A DNA stretch of 64,000 nt from Anastatus disparis. Its lineage: Eukaryota; Arthropoda; Insecta; Hymenoptera; Eupelmidae. This document shows positions 45,022 through 58,833 of this stretch, one piece after another. Under the pieces are notes generated by a model. That model had not been told where the DNA came from and ran no database searches. It saw nothing but the letters and a program-made list of their open reading frames with translations. How positions within the stretch are numbered: the first letter of the stretch is position 1; every line of letters begins with the position of its first letter. The stretch lies in NCBI GenBank assembly GCA_017163975.1, contig JAFFSR010000280.1:1736001-1800000 (forward strand), given 5' to 3'. The position numbers were made by a program, and so were the translations under genes.

Positions 45022-45080
45022 TCAGTTTGAGCACGAGGAGAGACATAAAAAGACTTTTTTTTTATTTCTAAAGGGTAAGT
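45022..45080 (+). promoter_or_regulatory. Candidate plus-strand core promoter and non-coding first exon
   Basis: TCAGTT (45022-45027) matches the arthropod initiator, with A+1 at 45024. At +28 (45051) AGACTT matches the DPE hexamer RGWYVT at five of six positions. At 45075 is GTAAGTATGA, preceded by AAGG, a very strong 5' splice-site match. A transcript starting at 45024 and spliced there would have a 51-nt non-coding exon 1. The acceptor and coding exons were not found in the window. The combination of correctly spaced Inr, DPE and donor is more persuasive than any one motif, but remains unproven. Confidence 0.33.
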
Positions 45081-48009
45081 ATGACTTTAGATTTTCTTAT
45101 TGATGTTGCACTTCAATTTTCATCGTTACTTTTATTACTTTAATTAAGCTTTTAGAATCATAATCGTTTAAAAATATCTTTTACTTGGACATACTCTGAA
45201 ATTGTAGATATTTCTATTTCTTTAATTATATCATGAAAATTTAGATAATTTAAAAACTGTATTTTTGTCTTGTATATTTAGAAATATTAAAAAGCGTAGC
45301 TTTCTTCATTAGTGAAAATGTCATCTTTCGTTTCAATTAAAAAATTTTCAATTACTTTAATTATACGCGCTAATCACAGCATCTCGAATCTATTACTTTG
45401 AATTCTCAACGTTTTTCTTCTTCTTTAAAGTGCGCAGCCAAGTCCAGGGAGAACAAAACTCGAGTAAATTAATTAATATCCCTTGGACGATTGCTCGAAA
45501 ATTCATCCTTTCACATAATATTGGATACTTGACAGTACATACGAGGCATGAAATTTCGATATTTAGTTGACTTACTTTGCGCTGGTTAGTTCCTTTTCAT
45601 AAAATACCCTTGTGGCTCAATTGTAACTTTTGCATGAATATATCGTGTCAGTAACGTTTCTTCTGTTTTTAGAAACTAGAAACATTCGTCCTCCCTTTTC
45701 TTCATTATGATTATAAGTTGCTTTTCTCTTATGAACTAAAGTATTCTCCTGCACTAATATTATTTGGTTGAACGCTTATCGTGTATGGTAACTAATACCA
45801 AGCTTTAGCTATGAATATATCCTTATCCTGATTTTCAACTTACAATTTCATCGAATCATCATGGATGAATTCAAAAGTTATACGTAATTTTGAATTTGGA
45901 CCGAACTATATATCAATGTAGTTACTCATGGGTATTATTTAGTTGATATCAATTGTATTAAAAAATTTATTATCATTTTCAGTCCTTTAAAACTATACCA
46001 TTTGCAAATTAGTAAATACGTTATGTTCACTATTTTCATGGTTGTTCATCATTTAATCTATGAGTTTGCAAGCCTTGAAGATTAACGAACTATAGTTTCA
46101 TTTCAAATGCATTGTACACTTTCCCTATCTCTTATGATTTATATCTAACAGTATTAGTTCAATTGTTAAATTGTTCTGCTGCAAATTTTATACATTTTCA
46201 TCCATTAATACTTACGTTTAGAAAATGTGGAAAAAATAAAAATTTCTTATCACAAAGATGGAGAATAGCAGTGCTCGTACAACTCTAATGACTTTTTGTT
46301 TTCTTTACCCATTCTTAGAACACGAACTAAAGGTGCTTATTAAACAATAACAGCCATAAAAAAATAAGAAAAGTTCGTTAGAATGAATACTGTTTACCGC
46401 GAACCAAACAACATATTCTGGAGAATATTTGAAACGTATTTATAAATAACTTACATAAAATTTAGTTATTTGCGCACATCTACTTGTATTATATATTTCT
46501 AATGAGGCCATCGTCGTTATATACGAGCGTTATATACGAAAATGAGGACGCGTGTATACGTACGTGACGAAATAAGGCGATGACAGAGAAGTGTGAGAAA
46601 CAAGAACGGAAGTCGCTGATATTATACTTCATCGGCGAACATTCAACAATATGTGCTATGAGAAAGTTGAGAAAAATGAGGGTAAAGGTATATATTTTTT
46701 CCTTGAATGATCCATTCAATTCAAAAGTTACATTCAAAGAGATAAAATTTTGTAATATTTTTATTGATAAAATGATGAAAAGAAGGATATCCATAGATAT
46801 AAGATAGAGTATGTTCAGTCACTAAAGGGCTTTAATGATATGTATTATGGCTTCTTCTAAATTATAACTTTATAAATTTTAAAGCAAGTATTAATTTTTT
46901 AATTTTATTTTTTTAAGTTAGTATATAATTAATCGTCAGAGTTATTGATTAAGTATTATGCAAAAAAATAAATTTTATTAACTATATAATTTTAGATAAA
47001 ATTATGATACACTAAATCATTCACTCCTTTAATTAATTATCGTTTGTAAGTAAATAAGAAAATTTGAAGATTTTTAAAGATATATTTTTATAAATATTCT
47101 AAAATTTCAAGTATATAAAAAGATATGCATTGATTAAAACATCTTTTAAAAAAAGTATTCAAATTAATTGCTGTACTTTTGAAATAATCACACCTCCATT
47201 TTATAATTTTTCTTTTACCTCTGCAAAAGATTTGGATACCTCACATTTCATATCTCTTTATGATTCATGAAAATGAGAAATATTCATTACCTAAAGGATG
47301 ATGAATGGAGAAATGCAAGCAAGCAAGGCAAGGCAAGCAAGAGTGTATTATATACAATGAACGCATAGAAAATTGACTTTCATCGGTCGGCAATGTAAAG
47401 TCAAAAGCTTACATTTATATGTATATAGCATAGATATGAGCTATCCTAACAAACTATCTTCCATATATAGGATATAGAATAGTCTCGACATTGCTGTTAG
47501 AGTTACACAATAGCTTGACGGACTTGAGTATAGGGAGGGCTGCTTTGCTTCCGAGAACTCGAGAAATAAGAGAAAGAGCATCATTGCGCGTTATATAGGC
47601 TATGTGTATTCGTATTTCATCCGAGTTTAATTAAACCGTGACAAAAAGTCAGATATCAATCGTTCAAATTTTCATACAAACTTTTATTATTTTTAAAGTA
47701 TTATTTAAATCGATAAAAATTTTGCAAATTATGGATAAAAAATTTTTCGATCTAATGATTTGATTTTTCAGTTAAACTTTTTGTATGTTTTTTAATCAAT
47801 ATTTTTCATCTTTTTATGGTTTCGGCTCTAAAGGGTTAAAGAACGAAAGGTTCATCTAACAATTATATCAAGAGGCGCAGTCACGCCTTCACGGCAAGTA
47901 TTATATTACATGAACTTGCATCTTTTTAATTTTTTCGACTTTCTCCCGTAACTCTAAGGTTTTTTGAGTATCTCAATTACTTTATCATTAGCATATATCA
48001 TATTTTCTT
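45081..48009. other. Non-coding DNA
   Basis: No gene recognised. Frames of 75 and 101 codons on opposite strands overlap at 46489-46807 without any known domain. A short GCAAG repeat lies at 47314-47341. If the 45075 donor is used, this is intron. Confidence 0.4.
47314..47341. repeat. Imperfect (GCAAG/GCAA)n repeat
   Basis: GCAAGCAAGCAAGGCAAGGC and AAGCAAG form a short purine-rich tandem run. Confidence 0.75.
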
Positions 48010-48288
48010 TTCTTATTCCGCGTTCATCCAGAGTAATATTTGTAAAAAGGGTAAAACTTGTAGGCCTACAGAGTGGGTTACATTCTTAGGGGAATTCTCT
48101 CTAAAATAGATCGATGTTTTTAGTAAATTTGATATTAGGTGCTTCTGTTGAGAAACAAAAAAAAACATTTTTGTCATCAAAGAAAGTTTGTTCAGATTCA
48201 CAGTATTTGTGCGGTCACTCGTCAGTTCCGAGTCCAATCCCGTTTTATTTTGCAGATCACTCAAGGTCTGCTCATGCCATCCAGCCAA
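48010..48288 (-). mobile_element. SINE with 5S rRNA-like head (copy 2, shorter and diverged)
   Basis: Read on the minus strand, 48288-48212 aligns with the 5S-like head of copy 1: TTGGCTGGATGG, then GTGATCTGCAAA, then GACGAGTGACCG. The body shares CCTAATATCAAATTTAC and GTAGGCCTACAAGTTTTACC with copy 1 (ACCTAATACCGGATTTAC, CCTACAAGTTTTCCC). The shared tail CTCTGG..TGAACG lies near 48030. It lacks about 200 bases of copy 1 between body and tail. A 91-codon ATG frame covers it exactly (48013-48288), but the reading frame is not kept between copies, so I do not call a gene. Confidence 0.6.
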
Positions 48289-51200
48289 TTAGTCTTTTTG
48301 ATATATGTGCATAATTTTATTAAAAATAAAAAATTTTTAAGTAACTTTGGTTTAAGAAAAAAATAATTTTTTAATAAGAATATACAATCTATGTAAAATT
48401 TTAGTTCTGAAAAGCAGATTTTTTTTTTAATTTATCAGGGTTCTAAACGTAGGTTTATATACGCGCTATGTCGAAAGCTATAAAATATGTATATTTTATC
48501 ATTTTAAACACAATTAATGGAAAATTTGAAATTTAGTTCGAAATTGTCATCATATTGTTTTAGAATAGATTTTTCAGTTTTTTAATAACCCTTTGAAAAA
48601 GCATACACTATTCAAGAATTTAGCACGGATTTTTATGATAGACTATAACCTGTCACAAAAAAATAAGATAAATCAATTTTTATAGCTTTGAAAAAATAGA
48701 ATTCTAATGGAATAGCATACGGAAAGAAGAAAGATTGTACTTTTTCAAATTTTTTACATTTTTTCAATTATTTTTCAATTTTATTTTTTTAAAGCTTTAA
48801 ATTTAATACAATCAGTATTTTAGAAGTATTTTTACAAAATCAATATTTACAAATAACAAATATTTGAATTTTTAGTTTTAACTTTTATTCAAATAAAAAG
48901 TTTAAAATATAAAAATATAATTGTCCCTTTAAAGTAATAAATTTTACAAAATTACACTAAACTAACAGATCCATCTTTTAACACTATTTTTTCTAAAACA
49001 TCTTCCACTTTTATTCTACCTTTAATTGATAGAAAAAGTGGCATAACTTCTGAAATTTCAAAGCGATTTCGTTTTTTCTACGTGGAATGCTAACACGAAA
49101 ATACAGATTGTTTAGAATGTATATGAATGTATTTTATTAAAACGAAATATTGTATCATGTTAATTAATATACATTTTGAGGATTATATAATCAAACATGT
49201 GCACATTGTAAATTTTTGTTCGAAATATTTAAGTTTTTAAGAACGAATAGTGAATGCGTGTATTATAATAATGGTATTATAATGAGATATTTAATTAATT
49301 ACGTAATTTCAAAGTTGCTTATGTAAAATTTTTAATGGAATTACATTCATGATTTTGAACTAAAATGAATACAAAATTAATATATATTTATATATACTGA
49401 TGATTATAAATTTTAATTAAATACTGAAAATTATTCTGATTCAAATAATTTATTAATGTGTAAATTAAAATAGCCACAATAACGCAATAATTATTCAATT
49501 TAATAAAATCGTTCAATTCAGTTATTTTATTATTGAAATAAATGTTTAATTAAAAAATTATAAAAAATTAACTTCCAAAAATAGTTTTTGTTCATTATAA
49601 ATGTTGACAATATTAATCACAATTCGATTTTTCTAGTACCTAAAATTGAAATATAATAATTTTTTACGTGTATTGTTTGTTTTTTTTTAATTTTCATATT
49701 TTCAATTTTCTTATCATCTTTGTTAATTCAGTCTGTATTACAAGCATCTGCGTTAAACTTTTAACACTAGGCTCAACATGAATTTCGGACAAAATTTCGT
49801 CGCCGTCATTGAATATAACCATAGATTTGGAGAAAGAAAAAATATCAATGGGAAACGAATGTCAGTCACGCATTGACAATGAACTTATTAGAATGGACGG
49901 GAGCACATCCTGAAGTGACGTGTCCGCAGCGTTTATATTACAAAAGCTTACCCAGCCATATCCTAAATAAAATTTTCGTACTCACATATATATGCTATTC
50001 TTTTGTTCCTATTTTTCTTTTAATTTTATTTTATTTGACGTCCATTGGATTAGCAAGAGATCGGTAAACAATATATTGTGAAAAACGTATATCTTTTGAA
50101 ATAAATCTTCGTAACGTACTTTTATTTGGGTAAAATTTAAATGTTTAAGTTTTTAAATCTCCAATAATTTGCTTAAAATCAACTTCTTTATATATAGATT
50201 TGTTGGTGGAAAATTGTATAGGAATTAATTTTAGTTCTTTTAGTAAATAAATTCGATTAAAATTTGAAGAATAATGTATATATATTTAAAATATCTTCAA
50301 AATCTAAAGTAACATTTTAATTAATTTAAAAATGGCAAAAAGAGGTTCAATTACATAAAGGATATAACGTTGTACCTTTTGTCTGATGAGGCGAAATGAG
50401 GTAAAGCAATTGAAAAATAATGGAAAGCCCTTTTTCTCACATTTTCATGGTACAGGAGATTTGCCCCAAGGGGCATTTTTACCGTGAGCTGACTCTAAGA
50501 GTTTGTCCGGTATAAAAAACGCGCGCACACATAAAGAACAGTGCTAACTGCTGTGTGTGTTTTTCTTAGTCATTGTACAAAGTGAAAAAGAAACGGAAGA
50601 ATAATGATTGATTTTAGAAAATAACAAATTTTTATATAAATTTAATGATACGAATAAATGTCAACATATGATGTATCAAAAAAATTTAATTTTTTCTATA
50701 ATAACTTTAATTATTACTTTTAAATATTAATTTTGTAGAAGCACGCATTATTAAGATGTTATTATTTATTGTGATTTTAAATGTTCAACTATAGTAGATT
50801 TGCTGATTTTTAATGTAAGGTTTATAAAGTTACAAAAATAAAATAAATAAATGAGCAAAAAAAAAATTTTCATACAAATCATGTCTCTAATAAACTAGGA
50901 ATAAACCAAGCTATAATTTTAATCTTTTAGTATACGTATCGCATTTTTTCGGAAATATCGAGTTTATGTATTAATTACACTTAAATATTTGATGTTCTAA
51001 CAAGTTAGAATTTTAATTAAATGGTTTATATGCATGCAGTAATATTTTGAGGCATTTAAAAAACGTCGATTGCTAACGTGTAAAGGAATTCGATGCAGCG
51101 TTGGAATTTTGTTTAAAACAAAATAAATAAGTTTATTCTCAATAGGATATTTCTTTTATTTTTTTTTGGACTGTATGAACACGTTAATACTTTATAGTTT

Positions 51201-53690
51201 TAAAATAGTTGCTTTACTCACTCATTATATTATAAGCATGGCACACAGGGATTAAGAGAAGCTTACCTGAAACAAAAGAAAACACATAAAAATGAATTAT
51301 GACGTACTTTTTTAATTAGCTAAGTAATTTAAATAATAATTTATTAAATTTAATTAGAATAAAAATGTAAGTATGCGGGTAGATATTCATTTAAAGTATT
51401 TCATGTCAAAATAATATGTAAAGCACATAAACAAATAAAAATATTTCATACTTCATCGTATTTTAATCAGACAGAAAATTTTATTTTAATTAAATTAAAT
51501 AATTCTGACATAATTAATTTAGGAATATTTTAGTTTCTTAAAAATATTCGGCTTTTATTTTACAATGGAATATTAATTTTTTGCAAACACCATAATTAAT
51601 ATATGATTTTAATAAAAATTTTTTGTACATATTTATTTTTAAATCTTATGAATTTGTTGTTGATAAATATAAACTCTTATTCTTAACAATAATATTATTG
51701 ATACTATTGCGATTATAAAAAATAGATTTAATAAAAACAATGTAAGAATAGTAAACATAGATAAAATTAATAAAAAGCCTTATGTCAACTCGTACTTAAA
51801 TACATATTGATAGTGTCAACGAATTCATGTGTTCATTTCAAAAGTGACTGGGGGGAGTGGGCTTTACTTATATATAACCAATAACCAAAAACAAACATAG
51901 GATTTTGATGTCGACGAAAAGGGGATAAGAGGAAGAGAGAGATGCGTGTGTGCGCGTGTGCATCTGATCCTCGATTTGGTGTGGATTTGTGGTAAAACCG
52001 GAAGATTGTATACATATACATATTGTTTCCTTCGAATAAAAGAAAATTGCTTTGAGATAACCTCCCCCCTTGTTATAAGCACATGTTCGTAAAATTAAAT
52101 TATATTCTTCGCATATTGGCAGGGAAGAAAGTATTACAAAATGTAAAGAAGGAAAATTTTGTGACAATAGGCTCGTGGTAAATTAAAAATAATCATTCTA
52201 TAACTAAACTTATAGTTTTTATATCAATTTTTGATTTAATGAACTTTAACAAAGTTATTTAGAGTTTTGATCTTGTAAAAAATCAAATTTGTTATTCCAA
52301 GATGAAATGAAAAAACTTGTGACACAAAATTTTCTTTATTTTTATATCTTTTTTTTTTACAACTTACTCCCTTCTTAATTCAACTTCTCATTTAAACATT
52401 AAGCAGAAAAGTTGAAAGTTTTTCATCATAAAACTCATCAGCAGCAAGAAAACGTAACAGCCCAATTATATACATATATAGTTAGGAATATAGCCATAAA
52501 GGTATATATAGCATGAGAAGTTAGCTCTTACTCTTTCTCTCTCTCTTGAGCTCTGAAAAGCTCTACTAAATAATAACAACACTTGGCCAAATTAACGTTA
52601 CTTGGACAAGACTACTCTCTTCTTCTCTCTCACTCGTCGCGATCCACGTCATAAGTGTCTAATCAAGTAGCAAAGTTTTGGCTTTTGGGGAAGAGAGGTT
52701 TGCCTTTCCCCCTTTACTACTATCTTCAACTCAACCTCTTGTTTTCTCTGCTATTCCTAAACGCTGTTTCTACTCACTTCCAGATTTCCTTCTCTTACTA
52801 AACGTAAGTAAAACGAAGAGCACGAGAGAGAGAGAGTGCAAAGCTTCGTTTGTCTGTCTGTTAGAGTGTGATATTCCTCTAACTATATATACCTGCGCTA
52901 AACTGTCGACTTTCTTCGTTTTCCTTTAGAGCGCAAAGTGTATCTCCTGTCACCCAGAGCTACTTGAGCAAGACATACGTCAGTGCAATTACATGAATGT
53001 CGGTTAAAAGGAAAAAAATATCCTAATTTTTTACTAATTAATTATTTTAATTATTATGATTACATTGATTATAAAAATAAATTAAAAATTCATGTTCATT
53101 GTTAAATTATGTATGTGATCTGACTTATGATATTATCAATCTTTTAGAAAGTTTTAATATCGCATACTATAAAAAGTATGCGAATAATTTTTTTTTAGAT
53201 TACGCTACGGAGAGATTCAATTTTACACATCTCAATCTCGTTATAACTACAGTTACTATAGAATTTTTTTTATTGCTGTATCTTTTTTTTTCTTCTTCTC
53301 CCTGTATCTCTGCTTTTTCTCTCGATTTCTTCCACTATACGAGCGTACAGCAAAACCAGCCTTATACATATATCCATGTATACATACAATACATACAAGG
53401 TTGAAAGTATAAACTTAGGTCTACGCAGAGAGGCGCATACGAGTAGAGTCTGTCATAAAACTGACCCATTAAGCGGTGATACCCTAAGCTAAGGGGTTAT
53501 ATTCTGTACGCATGTATATATATATATAGGGATACACGTGCACAACTCGTAATGCACACACTATAGTTTTCGAACCCCTAAAGGCAAAACCTTTTACAAT
53601 CCAACGGAGCTTTAATTGGTTCGTCGAAGTACCTACAGGCTACTTCCAACTCCCAGACTATACGTACATTCATTTTTTGAATTTTTTTTC
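48289..53690. other. Non-coding DNA
   Basis: No gene or dispersed repeat recognised. Mixed-composition patches lie at about 49790-49930, 50380-50600, 51830-52100 and 52500-52990. Patch 52500-52990 includes CCAG followed 20 bases later by AAACGTAAGT (52803), i.e. acceptor-like and donor-like sequences. The implied exon would be tiny and is not credible alone. Confidence 0.4.
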
Positions 53691-53698
53691 TCTATCTG

Positions 53699-53699
<1 letters not shown>

Positions 53700-53756
<57 letters not shown>
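53700..53756. repeat. (TC)n microsatellite, ~28 units
   Basis: A 57-base uninterrupted TC run, the second longest simple repeat in the window. Confidence 0.96.
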
Positions 53757-53759
<3 letters not shown>

Positions 53760-56037
53760 CTCTCGCCCTTTTTTCCTTTTTGATAATTCTATAGTTACTA
53801 GCTTTTTCTGTAACAAATAATACAGATAACTTTGAATAATACACGGAAAAAGGGTGGAATTTGAAAAAATATAATGAAGCTGAGACTATGAAGATTCATT
53901 CATTCGTTATGAAAAAATCTTGTAAATTGAAGTTTAATACATATAATATGTTTAAATACGTAGCAATACTTCACTTTCACTATATGTGTGCGAACAAAAA
54001 GTTATATGCATGTGTGTATGTGACTGTATATCTGTGTGTGTACATATATACATGTCGCCAAAGGCTTTTAATGACTGGTCGGATGATTAAAATCTTTTTT
54101 TATATAACGTTGCTAGCCGAATGTTGTATACGAAAGTTCTATGGCTTTGATGAATATTTTCTCGCTTTGATCGAACACGAAACTGTCAAGGAAAAAGAGC
54201 TTTGCGCGATAAAAGAGATTTTGGCGATTCGAATTAAAAATTTTTTTTATGAACGAGATATTGTAGCATAAAGTTATACTAATTCCTTTCTTTTTTATTT
54301 TAATTAATTGGTTTTAATTGGGAAATAAAATTAAAGTGTTTGATTTAAAATAAATTAATTTATCGTATTATCCATTAGGAAAGAGAATGTTACACAAATA
54401 AATCAATTGTTGGCTTGAAATAAAAACAAAATTAATTGGTAAAATATTAACCTGATTTTTTATTAATTGTAAACTATAGATAAATTTATATTAGTTTCAA
54501 ACTAATAATTTGCTTTTCTCATTAATAATGTTAAATTTTGATGATTAAGAATTGCACAACAAATTAATTGTACATCATGAAGAAATTATAATTTAGACGA
54601 TATGCTAGTATTAAAAATTATCTAAATATTATTATATAAATTATTTAGATTTTAATAAATTTTATATTGTTTCATTTAATTCAAAATTTGAGATTAAAAA
54701 AGTATGATTTTCATTAATTAATGTACTGCAACAAACAATACTAGAAGAACTATAAATAATGTACAGAATCGTAAGGATTAAATTCCCTTACTACATGCAC
54801 GTTAATAGTTAAGATTATACGCGCAACGCTTTACTTGTAGAGATGGGTAAACGCGTGAGACTGACAAACCCAATATACAGGAGGCAAAGGAGCTTTCTCT
54901 CTTCCTCGCGTTTATACGTTAAGATTAGGCGCTTTTCTTCAACGTGTATATATATATATGTATATGAAAGATATGCGTGAGCTAAATTACCCGAGGGATA
55001 AAGTTTCAAAACGCGAACATGTTAAATTTTCAAGTAAATTATAATTTTAGGTTATAAGTGTTTTTGAAAAGTTTGTAAGTTCGCGGTTATTGTTACTGTT
55101 AAGAAATCACGTTGAATCGGTTTGTAACATTATTATTGCAATAAAATTTCTAATCAATAATATCGTTTCATATTCTTATAAAATATTTATACTGTATTAA
55201 GTGCAAGGATATGTAGTTTATTTAAAATCAACATTTTTTATCACTATCTTTTTTCAAAAGATTGAAAATATAATTACAATAGGTAGTCCCGTGAAATTAT
55301 TGTTTGAAATTAATAGTTAGCTGTTATACCTGAAATTTTTATGTAACTTGATAAAGATAGATAAGTTTAATGACAAAATTCTTTTGTAATTTAAAATTGA
55401 TTTAATAATTATTAGATATAGTTTACAAATAATTTGTATCTAATAATGACTTCATCAATTTTTCCATATAATCTTCATAAAAATATAGAGAAAATATAAA
55501 TCAAGAACAAGATAATTTATAATGTAGTTGTACATTTAAATTATTGAACTTATCATTGACTTTTTTTATAATAGCTAATTAGCATCGTAATTATAGCATA
55601 AGTACAGCGACGTTAAATAAAAAATAAAAAAATTATTGAATTTCGAAAATATGAATGAAAATTGATAATTGTTGTTTTTTTTCCAAGAATAAAAAAAATA
55701 TGTATTCAAAATGATATATATATATTTACAAAAATTCATATTTTTTTAGAAATTAACAAAATTGAAATCTCAGCGACGCAATTATGCACGGCACAATGTG
55801 AGATTTAAAATACTTCGTATCTTCCGTTCATCATTTGTATTATAAAAAAGTTTTATTATTTCAAAAATTAAGAGCAAAAGAGAGAATATAAAGTTTTTTT
55901 TTCAAATCATTTTAAATATAAGTTACATTAAGTGAAATTTTTAACGACATAAACATAATAAAAAGCTCGTATAGATTTGTAAAGCTATTTTCTGCATTTT
56001 TCTATTACTTCATAATGTAAAACTTGATTCAATCTAC
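53760..56037. other. Non-coding DNA with one protein-like frame
   Basis: A plus-strand frame, open 53861-54271, has its first ATG at 53888. The second half (about 54100-54271) is less A/T-biased than its flanks and would encode a charged, plausibly helical tail rich in Glu and Lys. The first half is low-complexity (YVTVYLCVYIYT-like). No family is recognised and no splice sites are evident, so I do not call it as a gene. The remaining DNA is A/T-rich. Confidence 0.3.
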
Positions 56038-56721
56038 CTTAACTGACAAGGAGAGTGTTTCACCTACGGGTCACCGTTTTTGCTCAAATTTTGGGAATGT
56101 TTTCCGGATGCAGAAATATGAAGAAAGCCAAAATTTTAGAGGCCAACGCTCAATATTTCCCTAGTTACAGGCCATTGAAGAAAATCACTAAAAAATTTAC
56201 TAGATTTTCAAACGCTTATAGTTCCTCAGCATTATTAGCCAGAAGTTTAAACCGTTTTTAAAAATTAAAGCTGAGCTCAAATCCTTTCGAAATAGTAGTT
56301 ATATCATATCGAAATATTATTTTTTCCCAAAGTTATAGCATAATAAAGATTGAACCCAATTTTAGCTTTTATTATTAATTAATGTTTTAAACAAAAAATT
56401 CAGGTCCAATCTTTATTACGCTCTAACTTTGGGAAAAAATAATATTTCGATATGCTATAACTACAATTTCGGAAGGATTTGAGCTCAGCTTTAATTTTTA
56501 AAAACGGTTTAAACTTCTAGCTAATAATGCTGAGGAACTATAAGCGTTTGAAAATCTAGTAACTTTTTTAGTGATTTTCTTCAATGGCCTGTAACTAGGG
56601 AAATATTGAGCGTTGGCCTCTAAAATTTTGGCTTTCTTCATATTTCTGCATCTAGAAAATATCCCCAAAATTTGAGCAAAAACGGTGACCCGAAGGTGAA
56701 ACACTCTCCTTATGAGTTATC
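56038..56721. mobile_element. Palindromic fold-back element (~310-bp arms)
   Basis: Arms 56048-56356 and 56403-56711 are reverse complements (mirror sum 112759 at AAGGAGAGTGT/ACACTCTCCTT and at TAATAAAGATTG/CAATCTTTATTA), separated by a ~46 base spacer. Weaker pairing extends to 56038/56721 (TAACT...AGTTA). Arms differ at a few percent of positions. The same 68-codon frame is open in both arms as mirror images with only a few residue changes, but it needs a GTG start and its first ATG lies 14 codons in. The conservation is explained by the palindrome, not coding. No transposase is present. Confidence 0.9.
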
Positions 56722-57480
56722 CTTAACATACTAGCTTATACTCTCGTAGATGATGCGTGTTCACAAATTTGCGTGAGAGAATGAAAAACTCAAGGATAAA
56801 ATATCTATGCAAGAAAATTGTTTTATAAACATATTTTTTGTAAATATATTAAATTTTCTTATTAGTGAATTATTTTCGTTTAAAAAAAATTCAATTGTTC
56901 ATGCATGAATCTTTGTGAGAATTTACTAGTAAAAAATTTATAATTGAAGCCACAGGTTCTAATTAAAAAAAAACATTTATGAGATATTTATAAGAAGATT
57001 TGACACAAAAATATCACAAATCTCGATGTGTTGTTATAAAATATTGTACGAGATATTGTAGATTCTTGTCAACCTAATAAGACATAAAATATTATTTTAA
57101 TAATAATTCCTTAATCATCATTAATGTTTTATGTACAATAATATGAATAAGAAAATAAATTTGCAAATAACATAAAATTTATAAAATCTTCTTTCATTAT
57201 CAAAAATCAAAAAAAAAAAAGAACACGTAAAATTCACGAGCGAATACTCTTGAGAAATAATATTCTATAAGCGGATACACAACATCATCCTCATCATATA
57301 ACTTACAGTCTCCGGACGTAAATCGCATATATATATAAAATATATATATACATGTATACTATGTGTTATATATGCGTGTGCACATATATCCGGTATCGTG
57401 TGATGTGGTATTTCCGTACTAACGTTAATTAATAATTTAATCGAAGAGGGTACCCTATACCCTCTTCTCGAAGACTCTTC

Positions 57481-57487
<7 letters not shown>

Positions 57488-57513
<26 letters not shown>
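57488..57513. repeat. (TA)n microsatellite
   Basis: Thirteen uninterrupted TA dinucleotides followed by imperfect CATATATATG. Confidence 0.9.
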
Positions 57514-57519
<6 letters not shown>

Positions 57520-58833
57520 TATGTGTGTCTAACATCTCAACCACGTATAACGTCGCGCTAATTAAAATCGAGGCTTCATTAACAGGCGCGCGAGCGCTTC
57601 GTACAGTAGTGCGCTCGTCTTCGAAAAAGCTGTGCTTTTCTATACTTTAACTATACTTTGACTATACGTATGCGTGTACATAAATAGAAGTTTTGCGCAT
57701 GTGTATGTATGCGTCTGTTATTTCAAAACTTCATAAGAGTATCCTATTTTTCAAGTATTTTCTTTTCCGAAACAATATTTAATTTTTTAATTTTCTTGTG
57801 TTATTGAGTAAAAGCTTATATAAATATTCATATTTAGTTTGTAAATGACAAATATATGTATATAAACATTAATAATTAATTTTAAGAGTTGACAAGTTAA
57901 TTATTATTATAATTTTGTTATTACAATACACAAATTTATCAACAATTTAAACAATAATAATTTCATATAAAAAAATACTTTTTTTCGTATTAAAAAATTC
58001 AATTTTGTAAACTTTTTTGTAAAACTTTGCAATTTACGAAATTATTATTGAAAGATATTAGACTGCAAATAATATTTAACGTATCTAACTCGTCAAATAT
58101 TCATATGGGATATGAATAAACCTAAAACATCATATACCATCATGGTAGAAACATCATCATAACCGTTAAAATTATCAGAGTATTGAATTTTACAATCAAA
58201 TAAAATTCAATTTTCATATTAATTCTTAATCAAATAAGACAATATTATCAAGTAAAACTATGTAAAACGAGACTCTTAAGCACTTGCTAATATCATAAAT
58301 ATTTAATATTAAGTAATAATCTAATATTTGCACATGATATCGTAACAGTTTCAAAATTATATAACTAGATAATATTAAGCCATTAATGATATGATGCACC
58401 TATATACATCTAATAACTGTTAGTATACCGGCAAATGTACTCCTTCTAGTTAAGGTCAACAGTTTAAATGGACCATATCCAATATTTTACTGCTAAGGTT
58501 AAAGCCCAATGTCGCTTAAAACTTTTTTTTTTTCTGACAATAAACAAAAGTAATAATTTTTTTAAGATATACAGTAAAAATCTTTAATTGTTACTCTAAC
58601 TCTTTCCGAAAAATTATTTCTAGCGCAGCACTTAGAAAAAAAAGGAGGGAAAAAAAAGAGAAAATTACAAAAGTATAGGGAAGCTGTATCAATGTAAGCC
58701 GGAAGACGAGTGAAAGAAGAAATTTTCTTTTTTTTTCATCTGTAAAAGTACCATGAGTCAAGAGAGAAAAGAAGCCATAAAAAAACACCCCTAGTAGTTT
58801 CATATACGTGAAATAGAAAAGTGCGTTTTCTCG

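Noticed and set aside
47827..48605. GGGTTAA and TAACCC as ends of another piggyBac-like element
   Set aside because: The motifs face the wrong way (inward ends are reversed) and share no longer inverted repeat.
50381..50400. CTGATGAGGCGAAATGAGG, resembling a hammerhead ribozyme core
   Set aside because: There is no room for stem II between CTGATGAG and CGAAA, and no flanking stems I/III are evident.
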